Shown in pieces: positions 60,785-64,000 of a stretch of 64,000 bases of DNA; position 1 is the first letter of the stretch; each line of letters starts with the position of its first letter. A program made the translations under genes and the position numbers. The stretch comes from Parelaphostrongylus tenuis (taxonomy: Eukaryota > Nematoda > Chromadorea > Rhabditida > Metastrongylidae). The notes below the pieces were generated by a model, which made no database searches, was not told the DNA's origin, and saw nothing but the letters and a program-made list of their open reading frames with translations. Location: the NCBI GenBank assembly GCA_019055375.1, contig JAHQIW010002287.1:372001-436000 (forward strand), written 5' to 3'.

Positions 60785-61085
60785 CGCATGTGGCGCAGTG
60801 GTAAGGGGTGCCCTGCGTCGCACACGAGGTCAGTGGATCGATCTCGCGCTCATGGCTCACAAGCCATCCATCCCTCCGGGGTCGGTAAAGTGGTACCACA
60901 CAGGTCTCAGACTTGTCTCGGAGGATAAGCAGCACTGACTCGGTTCAGCAGGAGGCCTCCGCGAGTCATTGTTAAGGCCAGATATACATTCAATCACCTC
61001 AACGAAGTTAGAAATTGAAGTCGAATGCATGGCGCATCCCTCAGGGATTGATCAACGCCGAGAGCTTTATCCTTTTATCCTTTAA
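60785..61085 (+). repeat. tRNA-derived SINE, family 2
   Basis: Plus-strand copy starting GCGCATGTGGCGCAGTGG and ending at ATCCTTTTATCC. Boxes A and B are readable at the 5' end. Confidence 0.72.
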
Positions 61086-61369
61086 TTTCCCCTCATCTAT
61101 ACTTACGAACAGTCAGCAATTTACCACATAATGCGTAGAATTTGTACTTTTGTTAATCCATAGTTAAAGTCATCCGATTTTTTACTAAGCCATTAGCACT
61201 GATCGGACATCTTGAGAAATGAAGATTTTCAACAAAGTTTGGCTTTCGGAAAAGCCTACTTAATGAGGTATACCAACAAATAAAATAATATTCCTCTCCA
61301 CAAGGATTGCTGACCCGTCGCTTAAACTTCAATTGGTTCTGTTGGCGGTTTTATGATGAAGATTGAATC

Positions 61370-62055
61370 ATGGGAGCAGTTCATCATCACGGGTACACGA
61401 CATATTATCGAGAAACTTTCTATATCCCTTTGCGAACGGCGTCAATTTCGGCTTGCGAGCGGCTCAAACGCCTACAAAGAGAGCTACTAACGCCTGCTCC
61501 AAAGCTAATGTGGTAGATTTTAAAATTACTTATACTTTTTCCACAACAAATATGAATGGTCTGTCAAAGAATGGCCAAATACGATAAGCAACCTTCAATA
61601 AGGTTATTTCATTAGTAATAGCGTGATTGCTTATTTAGAATCCACACTTTCAAAGGGAAAAACCAAGTATTTATGATACGGCTATATTTAGAACCTTTGT
61701 CCAAACTTTCTATGTCATAATATTTATGTATACCTACAATTTGAACAAGCTTATCTTTCATTTTTTCTGTTTTTAAGTAATTTATTCATAAAATACATGA
61801 AATCCACTATGCTGGCTGAAAATCAGGAAACAATGAATAATTCGTCAGACACACTGCTGCTTATCGCGTTAGATCCACCTCATCGATAATTATCAACATT
61901 TTTTGATCTGAAAAGGATATGACTTGTCTTGAGCGGTCTTAAAACATCAGATTATTTGGTTTTGAGCGGGTCTGTAAAAAAGCGGTCGATAGCAGAGGTA
62001 TTTTAGCGGTCATTAGTGCACTCCAGTTTCCCATTTCTCATACTAATGCGTATAT
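61370..62055 (+). repeat. Dispersed repeat R1, copy C
   Basis: Same order as copy A; interrupted at 61915-62020 by a hammerhead-element fragment. Confidence 0.68.
61915..62020 (+). repeat. Fragment of the 285-bp hammerhead element, without ribozyme
   Basis: AAGGATATGACTTGTCTTGA then GAGCGGGTCTGTAAAAAAGC match the terminal segment of the 20 kb elements. It interrupts repeat R1: its flanks join as one piece in the 25.5 kb copy. Confidence 0.6.
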
Positions 62056-62539
62056 TCTTTCAAATTTTCTCCTGATAGATTTGGTATTCGAAGAAAAATA
62101 GAAGCAAGAGCAGTCCTTTTCCGTTTCCTCCTCGCTGTTTGAGCCCTTTGGTAGGAATATATTTTTTATTTTGGAAGACTTTGGCACCAATTTGATAACT
62201 AAAGTCAGGTGAAATTGAACGACGCAATCTGTTCCTCAAAAGACCTATTTTTACTACTATAGCAGCAGAGATATAATTTTTCTTACAATCAAGCATTCCT
62301 CTCCAGGTAAAGTTTTTTCGCGAGCGATTTATGATCATAAAATAGGATAAATCTCAGATACTTCAACAGTGTACTTGGTTTTAATAAGGCCTCCATGTAG
62401 TGCTGCAATAACCATAAGAATATTAGATTTCGGAAATTTTGATCACTTTCGATGTCCGTATCCTGATTTGACCTGTTGGGAAAAGCCTTGATTCTAATTT
62501 ACTTTTGAAGATATTCAAAAATTCCTTAATAGCTAAGAT

Positions 62540-63230
62540 TTCGCCAATTTTCAACGTATACTCACTCAGCTCTCAGAATGGCTCACTTAATGTGCTTTAG
62601 CGGTGAAAGTAAAATCATCTTTCACACTCAAGCATTTCTCGCTGAAGAAAGCTTTCCCGCTAGACTTTTGAAATTGTTCGATAGCTTAAATCTCGACTAT
62701 TGCCATAGTAACTTTGTTTTTGCAAAAAACCCCTTGTTGTATCATAGCAGTCAAAAGAAGATTACGTTTGGCATTTTATCGGTATGTTGCAAGAAGCACG
62801 ACGACCTGAGGCCAATGTCGTGAAACTCACACTCTGAAGTGTGATGTCCAATATTCTTCTAAGTGTTACAGTGTTCTAAGAAATTCTCTCTGAAAATCAT
62901 TGTGCCTTGAAATTGTTGAAATTTTCACTATCAAACGATTATTAATCGCTTTCAGAAAAGACTTCATCCGGCGAAAAATCTTCGAATATTAAAGAAAATT
63001 TTTTGACTCTCACAGCGCAAACAAGAGGCGATTTGAGAAATAAAGTATACCGTACAAATTCGCTTGATCTCGGACACCTGGAAATATAATCGCTTCGAAA
63101 GTTTCCTCCTTCAAAAAAAAAAAAAACAGATTTTGGGCAGCATGAACAGTAATTTTGTTAAAATCATTCATACAAGAGTTTCATCAGCGATACTTTATTA
63201 GTTTTTGGTGACTGTGCTTCTCTGAGAACT
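62540..63230 (+). repeat. Dispersed repeat R2, copy B
   Basis: Second copy of R2, about half the length of copy A, same orientation. Confidence 0.62.
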
Positions 63231-63834
63231 TGGTTAACCTGAATTTGTACTGGAGCACGCGCCTCCCTTTGTAACCGTCCGAATGCCGCGCCTATCTGAG
63301 GGCAATAACGACCCTCGTCGTCCGCAAACGGGCATTCATTTTTGGTGAGAACTAATCCAGTATGTCATGTATGTCATAAGAATTGGTAGTGAAGAGAACC
63401 ATCATTTTTGGGAAATCAGCATACTTCTAATTCTTATTATGCATTTCTGTCGACTATCTTATAAGAGCGAGGCAGTTTCTTCCCATCATTCCTCAAATAG
63501 CCACATGTAGTTGTCTGTTTTACAATCAATCACCGCACGTTGGGCTTAAACAGTTAGTAAATTGGTTTCTTGCACCTGAGCATTACTTCATCTTGACCAC
63601 CTCTTGCCGTTATCAGAGATGGATAGTGTCGGTGACCACATACTTTGACTACTCACTGACTACCTCTAAAAGTTACGCTTCTACATGCTTTTGCACAGCA
63701 CAGTACAGCAGTGGGTGAAGTTTTGGAGGCTTCTCCTTCTTAGCAACGGAGTCAAATTGACTAATGCAGTCTACTCAGTCAACCGTATCGAAAAGCTGAG
63801 CTGCAAAATAATGAGAGGCGAATATGAACAGTAT

Positions 63835-64000
63835 GTAATCATCTGTATCACCTGTCCTCCCGCTGATCGTCATGTGGCTCGATCGAGTGCCGGCAACACT
63901 TCCATATTTCCTTATCGCGTGCAATAGTAACCCAGTGGGTCGTTCTTGCGCTAGGAATTCGTTGAGTATCATATCTTCTAAAACTTTCGTGAAAAATCGG
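63835..64000 (-). pseudogene. 3' end of an RTE-type LINE, running off the window
   Basis: Matches 16905-17060 closely (GTGGCTCGATCGAG.., CCCAGTGGGTCGTTCTTGCG, GTTGAGTATCATATCTT). Same orientation. Confidence 0.65.

Noticed and set aside
1..64000. CRISPR arrays, bacterial operons, ribosome binding sites, prophage
   Set aside because: Nothing of this kind seen. Introns, SINEs, LINEs and spliced-leader sites show this is eukaryotic nuclear DNA.

Overview
The window is eukaryotic and most likely from a nematode. It is AT-rich, has small exons with TTTCAG-type acceptors, has two genes whose start codons sit just after apparent spliced-leader acceptors, contains a transthyretin-like (TTL) gene of the nematode-expanded family, and is full of RTE-type LINE, Tc1/mariner and Penelope-like relics plus tRNA-derived SINEs. 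A strongylid (hookworm-like) worm is my guess; the sequence does not prove it.

Two complete protein-coding genes can be assembled. (1) A 17-exon long-chain acyl-CoA synthetase (ACSL type) runs on the minus strand from 29218 to 9718. It encodes 692 aa with the N-terminal membrane anchor, AMP-binding motifs and C-terminal domain all present and phase-consistent. One intron starts with AT instead of GT. (2) A 4-exon secreted transthyretin-like gene runs on the plus strand from 50450 to 52977 (146 aa). Weaker gene fragments are a two-exon 3' end on the minus strand (33878-33436), a plus-strand terminal exon (57817-57952), a minus-strand terminal exon (48242-48123) and a possible promoter with first exon near 58770-58957.

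The rest is mainly mobile DNA. 1290-8200 is a very large foldback (palindromic) element. The ACSL introns hold SINEs, RTE relics, a Tc1/mariner relic and a palindromic pair of small elements that each carry a hammerhead ribozyme. 30.8-37.9 kb holds an RTE relic, further hammerhead-bearing retroposons, SINE pairs and a mariner relic. 40.2-45.8 kb is a Penelope-like element (reverse transcriptase plus GIY-YIG endonuclease): a nearly full copy behind a pseudo-LTR, preceded by an inverted 5'-truncated copy. 53-64 kb is a patchwork of SINEs, hammerhead relics and two dispersed repeat families (called R1 and R2 here).

The most notable signal is a set of small non-coding elements with hammerhead ribozymes. 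Four ribozyme cores are intact by eye. Two sit in 285-bp units arranged as partial dimers on opposite arms of a palindrome. One sits in a ~254-bp insertion flanked by a ~18-bp target duplication. Several decayed relatives are scattered through the window. With a Penelope-like element in the same window, this suggests a family of ribozyme-bearing, probably non-autonomous retroelements.

All calls were made by reading the sequence and the translated frames by eye; no search or folding program was run. Edges of repeats are approximate.
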